From Osedax fenrisi (taxonomy: Eukaryota; Annelida; Polychaeta; Sabellida; Siboglinidae), in contig OZ025243.1 of the NCBI GenBank assembly GCA_964019155.1, positions 39,434,179 through 39,498,178 of the forward strand: 64,000 bases of DNA. Reading direction: 5' to 3'. Below, piece after piece: positions 63,001 through 64,000 of this stretch. Made by a program: the position numbers and the translations under genes. Below the pieces are notes generated by a model. It was not told where the DNA came from, did no database searches, and saw only the letters and a program-made list of their open reading frames with translations. Numbering within the stretch: position 1 is the stretch's first letter; each line of letters begins with the position of its first letter.

Positions 63001-64000
63001 TGTTTGTCTAATTTAAATATTGTTAAACTTAGAATAATTATATTTAAATATAGTTATTGAACTTCTCAGCTTCGGATAATATCGTACAATGCATTGTATC
63101 CATGGAGTTTGAAATAAATTAATATAATGAACATTATTTGTAATATGTACTCCCTATTAAGTAGATAAGCAAGATATAATATTTATATAATTGTGTATAT
63201 CAGTAATTACACAATTGTACATTAATAGTATAAATACAATTAAATGTAATAAATATATACACATATATATTTATTGTAATATAGAGTTCATATATCACCA
63301 TTAAAAGGTGTAAAGAGTAGAGTTATGTAGAGTTATGGGTGTATAATTGGTAATGTAGATATTTCAAAAGATAGTACATTATCCCCGTAAAACTTCACCC
63401 AAATAGATAACAGTAATAATTAACAATGAGATGAGTATCTCCTGGTATAGATGTGTATACACATATTAATCACATAACAAAAATATAAACAACTTTTCTT
63501 TTCTGGTTATATAAAATGAGATACTATCTACAATCAACAATTTACTACTTACTTGACCATTATTTTCTTTTTATATACTCTTAAACCCTTTCATTATTTT
63601 ATCTAAATACGACTCCATCAATGTAATAGTATTAGAAAATCAACCACATTTTTAATAAACGTATACGTTATAAATATAAATATATATATCAAATTAATTT
63701 GTTAATGTAGTCTGTTAAAACATTTACAATTGATAATTAAATAAAAATGTATTCATAACTATAAGCCATGTAAAACTGTTCAATGATACCATATTAAATT
63801 GGTCTTCTAAATATAAAAGCTAACGAATTATTTGAAAATCGAATATAAATATTTTACTGTATAAATAATGAAATGTAAATAACATGCATGTTATAGTCGA
63901 TTGAGCAATATTTTCAATCAAGTTTGAAACTCTTATAAAATAATCTTCCATATATGAAATAAGAATATGACATATATTTAAAATTATTATATATATATAA
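63001..64000. other. AT-rich right end of the window
   Basis: No exon, RNA gene or element recognised. Confidence 0.5.

Overview
The window looks like nuclear DNA of a metazoan. Coding sequence is split into many short exons by GT-AG introns. The DNA is very AT-rich, with long (AT)n tracts, and LINE, Ty3/gypsy and small inverted-repeat transposons are abundant. The Roco/TIR gene type and the mobile-element mix would suit a sponge or another marine invertebrate, but that is an inference; nothing here fixes the species.

Left third (about 0.45-21.2 kb, + strand): one large multi-exon gene. I traced 28 exons by splice sites and reading phase. Together they encode about 1,380 residues: leucine-rich repeats, a Roc GTPase (P-loop, DFAGQ and THCD motifs), a COR region, two successive TIR-type modules, a C-terminal region, and a final CTII that resembles a CaaX prenylation box. 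It is a Roco-family protein with TIR output and no visible kinase. One junction (7878 to 9068) does not keep phase and is unresolved. The 5' end may lie outside the window. The introns hold minisatellites (11, 23 and 15 bp units), (AT)n runs and two hAT-like elements.

Middle (about 24.5-42 kb, - strand): a small ankyrin-repeat gene whose five coding exons (36692-36741 is only 50 nt) are spread over 17 kb. They join in perfect phase into 197 residues. A CpG-rich stretch with three E-boxes and a 5' UTR splice donor marks its promoter at about 41.8-42.2 kb. LINE remnants, several copies of a GGGGAAAGTAACC-ended element, long palindromes and a GGT/CCACC repeat lie in and between its introns.

Right third (about 42.6-62.7 kb): almost entirely mobile-element sequence. 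It includes several LINE remnants in both orientations, a Ty3/gypsy element with nearly identical LTRs and an ATATT target duplication inside an older LINE, a GGGGAATGTCCCC-ended element, and two 467-bp elements in inverted orientation whose ends carry CGAAG mini-hairpins. The last kilobase has a second CpG-rich, promoter-like stretch with an E-box and a CRE, then AT-rich DNA with no gene seen.
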